From Acridotheres tristis (lineage: Eukaryota; Chordata; Aves; Passeriformes; Sturnidae): DNA of 64,000 bases. Under the pieces are notes generated by a model, which did not search any database, had not been told where the DNA came from, and saw only the letters and a list, made by a program, of their open reading frames with translations. The stretch lies in NCBI GenBank assembly GCA_037013685.1, contig CM072889.1, positions 12,161,976 through 12,225,975 of the forward strand, read 5' to 3'. The position numbers and the translations under genes are program-made. How positions within the stretch are numbered: position 1 is the stretch's first letter; each line of letters opens with the position of its first letter. Positions 39,001 to 54,480 of this stretch are shown in pieces.

Positions 39001-41226
39001 ACCAGCGAGTCACAGCCAAAGTGCCCTGAAAACTGAGGCTTGGAAAGCTCTGGAGGAAGTGTTATGGACCATGGTGGAGAGCATCACTCCTTTTTGCTGC
39101 AGCACAGCAGTGTGCAAACTGCAAGTGACAGTGCAGGTCACCAAGTTGCATAAAGGCATTGATGGGTTGGGCTCAGGTAATGAAAGCACAAAGTGCTTTA
39201 CTGGGACAGGGCTCACCCTGGAAAGCCCATTCCAGCACCCTCACATCTGCTTCGGGGTCCAGGGGCTGCACCTCGGTGTCACATCCTTCTTGGCTGAGCC
39301 TGGTGGAGAGGCACTGCCTGGGTGCTGAGCAGACAGAGCTTTCTGGGGTGATTTGTCACTGGTTTAGAAGAGACAGAGATGGTGACCTTGAGCAGCTCCA
39401 GAGCTGTGGGTTTGCCCTTCACATAACACTCATGGAAATGTTCCTTTTCAGGCATGAGCATGACTGACCTCAAGTACGTGGGCAAACTGTATATTTATTG
39501 CTATAAAATGACAGCAAGTTCACTGACAAAAGCAGATTGGGCAGCTGGTGGGGATTTTTAATCACAGAGAAGATTCAGTGGTCACTGAATGTTAATCCAC
39601 AACTGTTTACAGAATCACGTTGTTACTGCAGCATGTTGGTTTTTCTTTGAAGGAGTTAAAACTGTATTCTGACAACATAATGACATACAGTTATTAACTG
39701 ACTTTAAAAGAGCATTTAGGAGACATACAATGATTTTTTTTAAACATATATAATGCAAATCTATATACTTTATATAGAAATATATCTAGCTATGCAGGAT
39801 ATGTTTTACAGGAAACAAAGGGGGCTGGTGATAGCTTCTCATAAAATTTTATGTTGTGGTTTTCTCCCTTTTGAGATGTTGCTGATTTGTTCATTTAAAA
39901 ACAAACAGAAAGAAACCCTAAGAAAAAGGCTTAGAACAGTACTTCAGAGAATTGGTTCCAAGCTTTCATATTCAAATATCAAATGACTGTATTACTGTTC
40001 TCCTACTTGTAGTGTTAACTAATCCAAAGGAAAAAAGACAGGAAGGAGAGATAAGGCACTGGGATGGGACCCGAGGGGATGACACCAGTTATGTCTGCCT
40101 ACACTTCCACAGTGGATGTGTAAATGAGGATAATAACTGCTTTACTCCCACTCTCAGTGTGTAAAGTTTATGAGCACATGGACCATCCATTACTTTATAA
40201 CCCAGAGCTGGGGCTTCTGGAAAGCAAAGGAATAAAGGTGGAGTTGGCCTTTTCCAAACCTGCAAGGATTTGCTCTCAGCACTCTGAGGCTGATCTGCAG
40301 AAGATTCCAGACTTGCTGTCTCTGCCTGGGATTGCTTGGCCTGTGACCTCATAAGATGCTCAGGTCCTGGCTGGATGAAATCAGCTTTCAGCCTGTAAAG
40401 CCATGTAAGTATGCAAACTGCTGGGGAAGGTAGGAGAGCTCAAGGACTTAAAGATGTTTAATTGGCTTATGGAGCTAAACTCCTTAAAGAACTTAAGCTG
40501 CTGTGAAAAGGGAAGCTGGTTTAAATCCCCCAAATCTCCCTGCTGGAAGGGAAGCCCAAGAGTGCCAGAGGGTGGCAGTTCAGGGCCTGGCTGTGACTTG
40601 GCTCCTGCACAGCAGCCAGAGCCCTCCAGAGGGGACAGGTTTGCTGGGTGGCACAGAAGCTGCAGTGGCCAGGACATCTGGATGCCCAGTAACTTTGGAC
40701 TAGTGAAGCTGTCTGAGAGGCTGCTGAAAGCAGCTCTAATCTGGGGAGGTCTGAGCCCTCCTTCACACCCTAGGAACCAGAAAGTGAGAGACCTGTGAGA
40801 AATGGAAACCAGGAGGTCTGTGAACCTTGGTGCCTTTGTTTCTGCTTCTTTGAAGGTTTTTTAGTTTTGGGGAGGGGTGTTATTGTTTTTATTGTTTGGT
40901 TTCTGCTTTAGCTACTGGCTCTCATTATGTCTCATGTGATTAAAATGCCACTATTTGCTCCTTAGGAGAAAATAAAAAAGTCACTTTTCTTTTTAATAAA
41001 GATAGAGCTTTAGCTATTCCAAGTGGGCACATTAAACCATTTTTTACTCAGTATTAATTTTTGTGCCCCCTCCTTTCACTGAACCAAAGTCTTCATTTCT
41101 GCTCTATGCATTACTAGAAAGATGCTGGAGCTGCTGCCTCAGCAAAGCAGTGCTGGAGGGAAAGTCCCTTCCCTTGTCTTTCCTTGCTTATGCAGCTGAT
41201 CCCATCAGCCCTTGTCCTTCAGTGTT

Positions 41227-41280
41227 GCACTGAGGTGTTCCCATGCACTGAGGTGTTCCCATGCACTGAGGTGTTCCCAC
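41227..41280. repeat. Three tandem copies of an 18-bp unit
   Basis: The unit GCACTGAGGTGTTCCCAT occurs three times head to tail; the third copy differs only at its last base. This is a small, recent-looking tandem array in intergenic DNA. The unit length is a multiple of three, which keeps chance frames open, but no gene is supported. Confidence 0.9.
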
Positions 41281-44200
41281 AGACTGGACATAGTTTGGGG
41301 CTCTGGGCAGTGTCCAGGCAATGGGAGGAGGGTCTGTGCCACAGCCCTTCACCCCACTGTGTGCAGGCTGGGCTTGCACATAACCTGGCACTAGCTGCTG
41401 TACAGGTGAATATTGTTTCAATGGATTTATTTAGCAGTTGTTTCCAAGTTATCAATAAGAAGAGTGAATACACCCAGTCTCAGACCTGTGCAAACACATT
41501 TCTTTCACACAAAACTTCCATGACTAAATATCAGTGAATGACTGGCAGATGTACAGAGCCTTCCCGTTCTTCCCAAACCACCAAACAACTTGTCAGATTT
41601 AATTTTTAAAATGTTTACAGTTTCAGCTGACAGCTGCACTGTGCAGCAGCAACATCAAGGCGAGTGCACCTACTCAGTGCTCTGCCCAAAACGCTGTGAA
41701 GTGCAGACAGAAGCTGACAGAGCCCCACGAGAGCTGTGCTGCCTCTTTCCAGGCTGAGCATGGTGTTACAGGCACAAGTGAAACTTGGCTGGAAGTTATA
41801 TGCAGGTTATTAATATACAAAGATAGAGAATGTTTAGATAGGACTGGCACAGATCTACAGGAAAAGACACAGACTTATTCATTAGTTAATGTTGGAAGAG
41901 GACACTGTTGCTCAATGCCTAAATGAGCTTCCCTTTGCCTTTTCCATCCAGGAGACACACACACATAAATTAGGCAGCCTCCCAAATAAAGGATACATTT
42001 CCCTTGAGGAAAAGGGGAGAATTTAAAAGACTCAGGCCCTGCACTGGAGCACCCAAGTGTGTTTGAAATAGTCGGAGTTGGCAAAATACTGAGATGAAAA
42101 GCAGCTTGGAATTAAATGGAAGTTGGAGCGAGAATAGAGGAGACTTCCCCAAAGATGTTTAATAGGTCACAGAGGGCAGGTTTTGTTCCAGAGGGCTGGA
42201 TAGAGGTTTATAAATTACAGTTCCTATTTTGCTTTTTTTTTTCCGCCTCTAAGAAAAGGAGAAGCAGAGGGCCTGGGAAATGCAGATGTGTAAGAGGGAC
42301 TTGAGCAATGAGTTGGGCTTTTTTTGTAGCTAAGGCAAGGTTAAAATTGTGTAATTTTGTGAGGCACAGGTTAGGCTTGCAACAGGACCAAAAAATCTGT
42401 TTAATTTACTGAGAATGTGCCCAAATTGACACACGACATTGAGAAGGTTAAAAAGATAGGATAAAGTTAATTTTTTACAAATCATTTTCTGACTAAGAAT
42501 GATGTTCCCACAAGTTGTTAATTTTTGTTTTCTTTCCTTTGGGAAAGAAGGGAACAGAAACCAAACCAACACCCTGCCCCCAAAACCCCATGCCCAAGAC
42601 TTTAATCTGACAATTCCTCCCAACTAATGGTGATTCAGATACCAGTTCCTTTTTAGCTAACCACCAAACTTGAGTGGTTTGGATAAAAGGGAACCGTGGT
42701 CTGAGTCATCCGGACTTAGTATTTGGTTGGCAAAGCTATGCCTGCAGGATTTTCTAAAGTCAAAAAACCCCAGCTTGTCTGCCAGAATTTCCACAACTTG
42801 TCTTGCTTTCACAAAAAGACCGTCTGCCATGTGATATTTTGACTGATAAATTTAATGTGGTAGTGATTAAACGGTGCATTGTCAGTTTTCTTTGTGCTTT
42901 GTTTTTTTTTTTACTGAGAGATCTGCCTGTGAAGAGGCAGCACCTATTTTATTCCATAATTGCATCTGTTTCAGAGAGCAGACAGATGTTGGGCTGAAAT
43001 TCATTATGGTATTCATAAACCCCATTGGGATCTGATGACCTAGTAACATATAGCTACTGTTCCTTGCAAAGTGTTTCAAAGTGTTCTTAGTTTGAATGAA
43101 GAGATAAATTTGCAGAGGATGGGAGAGAAGGGGAAAACCTCTGGCAAGGCAGATGGCTGCACAACAGCAAGATACAATAGTTATACAAAACGCGAGCGTT
43201 CAATTTATTTCAATAAATTATCTTTATTTTGCAAAATTGCCAGCCAGCCTGTGTGCACTGGTATCATTGTAGCAGGCAGATACTGACTTGGTATTCTGAT
43301 ATAAGGCAGAGTCACAGTGAAAAACTCAGTGGCACAGGAAACAAAAGAAAAAGAGTAGGAAAAATTCTCATGGAGATAGAAAATAATAGAAATAACTTTC
43401 ACACAGGGAAGCAGTTATCTATATAATCCGTGTATTACTGCACAAAATCAGCTGGGGCTGCAGCAGAATCCCAAGACAGGAGGACAAAACACCATCAGGA
43501 TGTGCCTCCTCTCCCTGGAAGTTGGTGTGGCTGTTTCCAGGGAGAGCAGGGCTGTGTGCTGGACTGATGGGAAACTGCAAACTTCCAGTGGCAGCATTTG
43601 TTTCCTTGAGAAACTGCGAAGGGCTGAGCTGAAACAATGCTGTGAAGCCCTGGGTCAGGAGCCTCGCAGGGTTATCAGTGCAGGGAGGGCAACTCGTGCC
43701 CCCTGTGCTCGGTGGGGACAGCCTGGCAGGGCTGGTTGTCCGGGTACCACTGGAAAGGAAATCAATCCCTGCAAAAGTCCCAGCGAGCGGCATTTGGAGT
43801 AATGCACATTTTGTGGGAGACCTATATATTAAGTTTTAGCCTTGGGAAATGAGGTGGACGTCCTGGCTGGGATTACAGCAGTCAGAGGCACTTTTTCCAG
43901 CTTGCCTGTCCACTCAGGAATCCTTTGGGAAGGAAGCTGTTTGGTCTCATTTTGGATATCCTGTGAAACTGAACTAGCATGGTTGCCAGGAACTGAAAAC
44001 AGTTATTTAATTTTTAAAGAGCTGAAAACTACTGTATGTGCTACTGAGTACTGTACGGGAAATTACTGTTTTGGTTTGTTTGTCTGGATTTCTGGTATTT
44101 CCAGTTTACTCAGGATAGCAACCCTGCCTCTTGGTCCTAATGCAGCAGTCTTTGCAAAGTGGAAATCTGAGGACAGATTCAGGTTTAAATACGACTTTCT

Positions 44201-47200
44201 GGCCCGGCCTTAATGTGTTTGGAATGAAGTGGGAATTTTCTTCAGTTCAAATAGGAGAAAGCATGAGAAATATTCAGAGCACAATCCAACAGTGCATTGA
44301 AAATGACATTTTACTGTAATTTCCAAGCACTGTAGGGATGGGTCCCAGGAATGCTGAAGATATGAAGTGGATTGGGTTGGTAGGGTTTTTTGCCTCTTTT
44401 AACTAAATTGGAATGTAAGTGGATGTCCCTGGCCTGAAACTTAAATCTTCCCTTTGCAGTCCAAAAACATTTTGCAGCAGCTGCACTAAGTTATCCTGGT
44501 ATTTTCCAAGGTGTGACCTGATAAAAGTATTCTCTGCTTTTCTGTGGTCATGAAATACAGCTCCTGGAATTGTGTGACTGCTACCATCCAGACATATCCA
44601 GGCTGTATACAAGCCTATAAAGGCTTTCAATATGTAACCTTAACCAGCCGAGAGTTGTCCCCTAAAGAAATACTGAGATGTCTAAAATCTCTAGTTCATA
44701 TAAAGCCAAAAGTAATGGAGAATTTTGTGGAGTATTTTTATTCTGGGAGAAAAGTGCTGATCTTGGAGCATCAGCATCAATCTGATCAGGTGCCTCGGGC
44801 ATGGGTATAACACAGGCTCCTTACAGAAGGTAAGAAAACTTGCAGCAAAGTAAATCTCTCGGGGAGTGTTTCAGTGCCAAGAAAAGCTGGTGCTCATAGA
44901 GATCCTGTCTAACATTGGTGCCTGTGCTGGGGAGCTGCAGCAGAGAGGAGTCCTGGGAAAGGCTGGCACACTGGGATGGCTCTCCACCATGAAGGTGGGA
45001 GCAGGGGAACCCACAAGCTTGAAGAGGGATTTGTTTCCTACCTCTGTAGCAGGGAGCCTAACTTGAGCTTTGGGGTTTCTGAGCTTCATGTTGGATTTGT
45101 ATCCTAAAAATACTGGGAAATATTTGCAGAGGGTTGGCTCTGGAGTCACAGATGTGGCATGAGCTGCTGAGCCTGGCTGTTCCACAGCCATGGGAGTGGC
45201 AGGGATGTCCATTCCCTGAGCATCATCTGGCTGATTATTTCAATAAAATGATCATGTGCGTTGGAGTTTTTCTGAATGATAATTTATCTGAATCTACAGT
45301 TCAGAGAACTGAGAAATGCTGAAAAAAGTCAGTTTGTCCTTTTCAGGCTAAGCCCCCAGTTTAAGAATGTGTTTATTTCCTGTAGACCAGAAAACTTGTT
45401 CTCTTATGAGTTATCTTCTTGTTTATTCCTCTGCCAGCTTCACACCTGTAGCTGAGACCCAATGTAAACAAAGCTAGAGGAAACAAGCCAGCATGTCAAT
45501 TTGAGCCTCAGCTTTAAACACTCTCTTCCTTTACTGAGTGTTACATCTGGCAGGGGCAATTACTCTTGGTAGGATTATTATGGGCCCAAATCTGTGTTAG
45601 GATGATGACAGAAGGGCTCCGAATTAGCCCAGTACTTCTGGGGTACAATGGCATTTCCTTTGCTGAAACAAAGGAAGTTCTTTCCCCTTCATTCTTGCGC
45701 TTCCCTTTTAATACAAAACATCCTTTGCTTGCACATAGACATTAGAAAGGTTTTTATGTTTGGGTCTGTGGTTGCCGAATTTGGTTTCAGGGTTTTGACC
45801 ATGGGTGTTGGAGGGGAAAGCTGTACTGATAGCATTTAATTTTCTCTTGTGTTTGTTATGCTTTGCTTGTTTGGTATTTTTAAAACTGAATTTATTACTA
45901 AGGGAACCTGTTCACTTTTTATTATTGGTAAGGTGAATGTGGGTTTATTAACAATTGCACTAATGCATCAAATTTCTGATTGCTGGGAGTTACTCTGCCA
46001 CACAGCTTCATGCAGAAGAGCAAGGTGGGAGAGCCTGCTCACAGGTCAGCAACAGCACAAGCACCCTGTTTGGTCAGGGCTTTGGGAAGGATCTGCCAGC
46101 AGCAGGGCACGAGGCTGTGGGGGATGCCTGGAGCATATTTCTGTGTCTATAGAACCAGTCAGCAAGCTGCTGAAGAACTCAGGCCTTGTAAATCTGGTTC
46201 TACTATGTAAAGTAGCCTTGTCCTTGTGGCATTTGTAGCTTCAACAGATCTGCTGCAAATATTGGTGGCAAAAGCAGTTGTTGCTTCTGTTAGACCTGCA
46301 GGGCCTTTACGGGGAAATGATGGCCTGCCTTCCTCAGCAGCAAGGGAAGAACCCTTCCCTTGCAGAGCCCTGCCTGCAGTGGTGTGAGTGGGACTGGAGC
46401 ACCCACAGAAACTCCTGCAGGGTGCAGGGGGAAGACAATGAAATGTGGTGGTAAAAGCACATTGCAGGGAGAGTGAGATCTGCCTGCAAAAATACAAGCC
46501 ATGTTCTACTTGTAAACACTTATATACGTCTCATTTTTGAGTAGAGCTTTCTGTCAAGTGGAAATTAATCCTCAAGTTGGGAGCACTCACCAGAGGTGAG
46601 CAAGGCAGGCAGGATTAATTTCAGCCAAGGATCTCTTAAAGAGATGGAGAGGGTGAGAGGGCGTTGGGTAGGCAACAGTCTGGAGTTTCACACCAGTTCT
46701 CACCAGGGAGGCAGGAAGGAAGTGGAAAGTGGCAGGAGACAAAGGACAGCCTGAAGGTTAGAGAGAAGAGATAAATAGGGATTGTGAGAAATAACACAAG
46801 CAAAAAGGCTAATGATGTATTTATGTAAAGCAGGAAGGCTCAAATGGGGAGCAAAGCTCTGGCTTAGCTTTGACAAAGGTGACATGAGGGCCAGAATTTT
46901 CTAAATGCTACCCAGGGGACAGCAGGGGGCTGGGCTGTTACTGTGTGTGGATTTCTGCTGCATTGCACATAGCTGCATTACATGTTTAGTTCTTCAACAA
47001 ACTTACACTTTAATGCAGTGATTAGCCTCAACTCTTTAGCAGTGCCTCCACATGCTGGCCTGCAGGCAGGCAGAAGCACCAATTCAGGGTCACATTAGCA
47101 ATAAGGTACCCAACGGGGGCAGTTGTACAAGAATACTTTGAAGCTGAGTGATACATCAGCACTTCTTTCAAGGAAATTGCCAAATGCCTTTATTACAACA

Positions 47201-47939
47201 CTGCCCCTCGCTGCTGGCATTGCAGCCGTCCTGGTGTGCTAATAGGCACCAAAGACACTTCGACTTTGTTTTGATTTTATGTCTGCAACTGTGAAAGTAC
47301 TGATTGAGAATTTCGGCCCCGTTGCTTGCTCCCTGCGAGGGGACAACGCCCTGAACATCCTTTGAGAATGTTTAAGGGCTTTGTCTCAGAAATGTGCATT
47401 TCCACTGATATTTGTCTCTAAATACGAGGCCCAAGAACACCCACAAGTCCTTCCAGCCTGCTACACTACAGTGGCACGGCGCGTTCTTCCCGCGCTCCCA
47501 ATTGCCGGGGAACGGAGGCAGCGAGGTTGCGGTGCCTGCGGCGCTCGGGGCCGGGCTGGCGGAGCGGCTGCTGCCAATTCAGCACCGCGGGCACGGCCCG
47601 TGCCCTCGATCCGCCTGGGGCCGCGGGGCTGAGCCGAGGCTGGGAGCAGCGCTGGGCGCTCGGCACCGGGAGCATCGCTGCCGTCACCCCCGGGCTCGTG
47701 TTCGCAGCTCCCGTTACCTGCGGGGAAGGGGCTGGCAGCGTCTCAGCTGTGCGTGTCTAAATTCCTCTTCGTTGGACGCTGTCACTGCAGTTTTGGGGGG
47801 TTTCAGGGGCTTGGCTAGCGCTGGCGCATCGCCCCGTTCGGGAGCGCAGCTCCGGGCCGGGAGCGCGGAGCTTGCGGCGCCGGAGGGGTCCCCGCTGTCG
47901 GCCCGGCCCTTCGCGTGGGGCGGTGCGTGCAGGGAACCT

Positions 47940-47974
47940 CCCATATCCCGTATCCCATATCCCGTATCCCGTAT
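47940..47974. repeat. Five tandem CCCRTAT heptamers in the promoter
   Basis: The units read CCCATAT, CCCGTAT, CCCATAT, CCCGTAT, CCCGTAT, so the fourth base alternates A/G. The array lies about 262-296 bp before the NRK start codon, inside the CpG island. It may be a microsatellite or a cluster of binding sites. Confidence 0.9.
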
Positions 47975-48162
47975 TCCAGAGGCGATCCCCCCGCGCGTGG
48001 GGGGCAGAGCGCGGCCGCCCCCGCCCCGCGGGCGGGCAGGTGGCCCCGACCCCCGCCGGCTCCGCACGTCACTTCCTCGCAAACTTTTCCCCGAGCTGCT
48101 GCTCCGCCAAAGTTGCCGGCGGCGGCCGCCCGGGCCGGGTGGGGCGTTGGGGCGGGCCGGGC

Positions 48163-48219
48163 ATGCCCGGCTCCCTGCGCCCGCCGGGGCACGGCCGGGC
48201 CGGCCCGCGGCACCGTTAG
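48163..48219 (+). other. Potential upstream ORF, 18 codons
   Basis: An ATG at 48163 opens an 18-codon frame ending in TAG at 48217-48219, 16 nt before the main kinase ATG and in a different frame. Its context has G at -3 but C at +4, so it is weaker than the main start. It matters only if transcription begins upstream of 48163, which is not known. Confidence 0.35.
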
Positions 48220-48235
48220 CTCGGGCGGCGGAGCC

Positions 48236-48277
48236 ATGGCCCGCAGCCTGGACGGCATCGACCTGGCGGCGCTGCGG
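48236..48277 (+). CDS. NRK: NRK coding exon 1: N-terminus of GCK-IV family kinase
   Basis: The exon encodes MARSLDGIDLAALR and ends exactly at a GTAAGG donor (48278), phase 0. The start sits in a strong Kozak context (GAGCCATGG) inside the CpG island. RSLD-IDL-ALR immediately before DPAGIF is the N-terminal signature of the MAP4K4/TNIK/MINK1/NRK (GCK-IV, Ste20-type) kinases. The peptide is about six residues shorter than MINK1 or TNIK. The assignment to NRK rests on position: in human Xq22.3, NRK is the next conserved gene after IL1RAPL2, in the same orientation. By protein sequence alone this could be any GCK-IV member, so the symbol is less certain than the family. Confidence 0.8.
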
Positions 48278-52759
<4,482 letters not shown>

Positions 52760-53844
52760 TAATTTAGGATGCTGTTCTTGATAAAGCTGTGTTACCTAAA
52801 GCAGAAGTGAGCACCATTTAAGAAGGCAGACAATTGTTCCAGTAACAGCCTGGTTTATCCTGCTCTCTTTTCTGCATAATGCAAAATGTGCTACTGTGAA
52901 ATTCCATGGCCCTTCCTTCATGTCTCTTTGCTTCCACAGGTCACATAAATGACTTTTGTACTGACTTCCCTCTGCTCTGTGCTTACTTTCTCCTTTTCAA
53001 AATTATTTAAAAGGTGTCTGGCAGAAATTTATATCAGTGATGGCTAAATTTGGCCTGGATTGGGTGAAGTTGAAAACTCAGACAGCAGTGCTCTTCAAGA
53101 CAGAGGTGTCAATTAGCCCTGCTCTGCAGGCAGGCAATGAAGTCTTTGATTTCTGTCATTACTTTTGTCACTGTGGTATCACAGCAGAACCACCAAACAA
53201 GAAACTACAGCAATTAACATTGTTTGCCACAACACAGCTCTCTGTACACTGTGCAGTGCACACCTTACTTACAACTTACTTACTTACAACAAGCCTAGAA
53301 AAGTGTTCTTTCACTATGAAGCCTTTCCTAAATGTGATTTAAGAAGTGGAGATAGTTGTGATTAAATGGAGAACCGAATTCCCATTTCAGGAATGAAGGC
53401 AGAGAAAGGAGGAGGCCAAGAAAAATTTAGAGGTGCTGTTGCTTTTTACCTTTAAAAAGATCCCAAACCTTCTGAATGTTCTATGAAATAGTAAAATAGA
53501 ATAGTGAAATAGACTTTCTTTTTGTGTCTGGATTTATTTTATATTGGGAAAGAAAAATTTCAGTCTAGTCATCTTTTATGAATGTTGAGTATGAATCAAC
53601 TGCTTAATCATGGCAGAACCAGGAAGGAGCAACATAATTTGCTTTTCTGCTGCAAAAGAAAATGTTTTGAGCTGTCATGTAATTCACTAGAATGTTAGTT
53701 CCAAAATGTGCAAGAAATATTGACAGTGACAATTTAAAATTGTACCCAAAGGCTGCTCTCCACTGAGGGTCTGCCAGCTCTGGGGATGGGGTGATTGGAG
53801 TCTGCTCATTCTGCACTGGGACTGGCTGGAACATCTGAGGAAGG

Positions 53845-54480
53845 CACTGGGGGAAAGGCTGGGGACACTGAGGGAAAGGCTGGGGACACTGAGGGGAACG
53901 CTGGGGACACTGAGAGAAAGGCTGGGGACACTGGGGGAAAGGCTGGGGACACTGAGGGAAAGGCTGGGGACACTGAGGGGAGGCTGGGGACACTGAGGGA
54001 AAGGCTGGGGACACTGAGGGAAAGGCTGGGGACACTGAGGGGAGGCTGGGGACACTGGGGGAAAGGCTGGGGACACTGAGGGAAGGCTGGGGACACTGGG
54101 GGAAAGGCTGGGGACACTGAGGGGAAGGCTGGGGACACTGAGGGGAAGGCTGGGGACACTGAGGGGAGGCTGGGGACATTGAGGGAAAGGCTGGGGACAC
54201 TGGGGGAAAGGCTGGGGACACTGAGGGAAAGGCTGGGGACACTGAGGGGAGGCTGGGGACACTGAGGGAAAGGCTGGGGACACTGAGGGAAAGGCTGGGG
54301 ACACTGAGGGGAGGCTGGGGACACTGGGGGAAAGGCTGGGGACACTGAGGGAAGGCTGGGGACACTGGGGGAAAGGCTGGGGACACTGAGGGGAAGGCTG
54401 GGGACACTGAGGGGAAGGCTGGGGACACTGAGGGGAGGCTGGGGACATTGAGGGAAAGGCTGGGGACACTGAGGGGAGGC
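53845..54480. repeat. G-rich minisatellite, 30 units of 20-21 bp, with higher-order duplication
   Basis: Thirty head-to-tail copies of a unit close to GGCTGGGGACACTGAGGGAA fill this region. Variants differ in the AGGG/GGGG run length and in rare bases (ACATT for ACACT in two units). A block of 13 units (269 bp) is duplicated in tandem: the pattern from about 53905 to 54173 recurs 269 bp later, including the rare ACATT unit at 54180 and 54449. The + strand, which is the NRK sense strand, is G-rich. Minus-strand open frames of 243-284 codons (SVPSL/PQCPQP repeats) are by-products of the array and are not genes. Confidence 0.97.

Larger units (their letters stand above)
27881..47459. other. Intergenic region between IL1RAPL2 and NRK
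   Basis: About 19.6 kb separates the two genes. It contains one clear CR1 (30009-30480), A- and T-rich simple repeats (29610-29641, 35992-36074), a three-copy 18-mer (41227-41280), and several GC-richer patches without recognisable identity (about 31690-32040, 35570-35720, 43440-43800, 46010-46450). I see no exon with conserved protein sequence and no RNA gene. In human a TEX13 gene lies in this interval; I see no trace of it here. Confidence 0.7.

Noticed and set aside
40118..40190. Possible MIR-like tail (GTAAATGAGGATAATAA)
   Set aside because: Only one short block matches; upstream blocks are missing.
27881..47459. TEX13-family gene between IL1RAPL2 and NRK, as in human
   Set aside because: No open frame in the interval resembles it; the human gene is probably a mammalian addition.
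53845..54480. CRISPR-like array
   Set aside because: Units are contiguous with no unique spacers, and the genome is a vertebrate's; it is a minisatellite.
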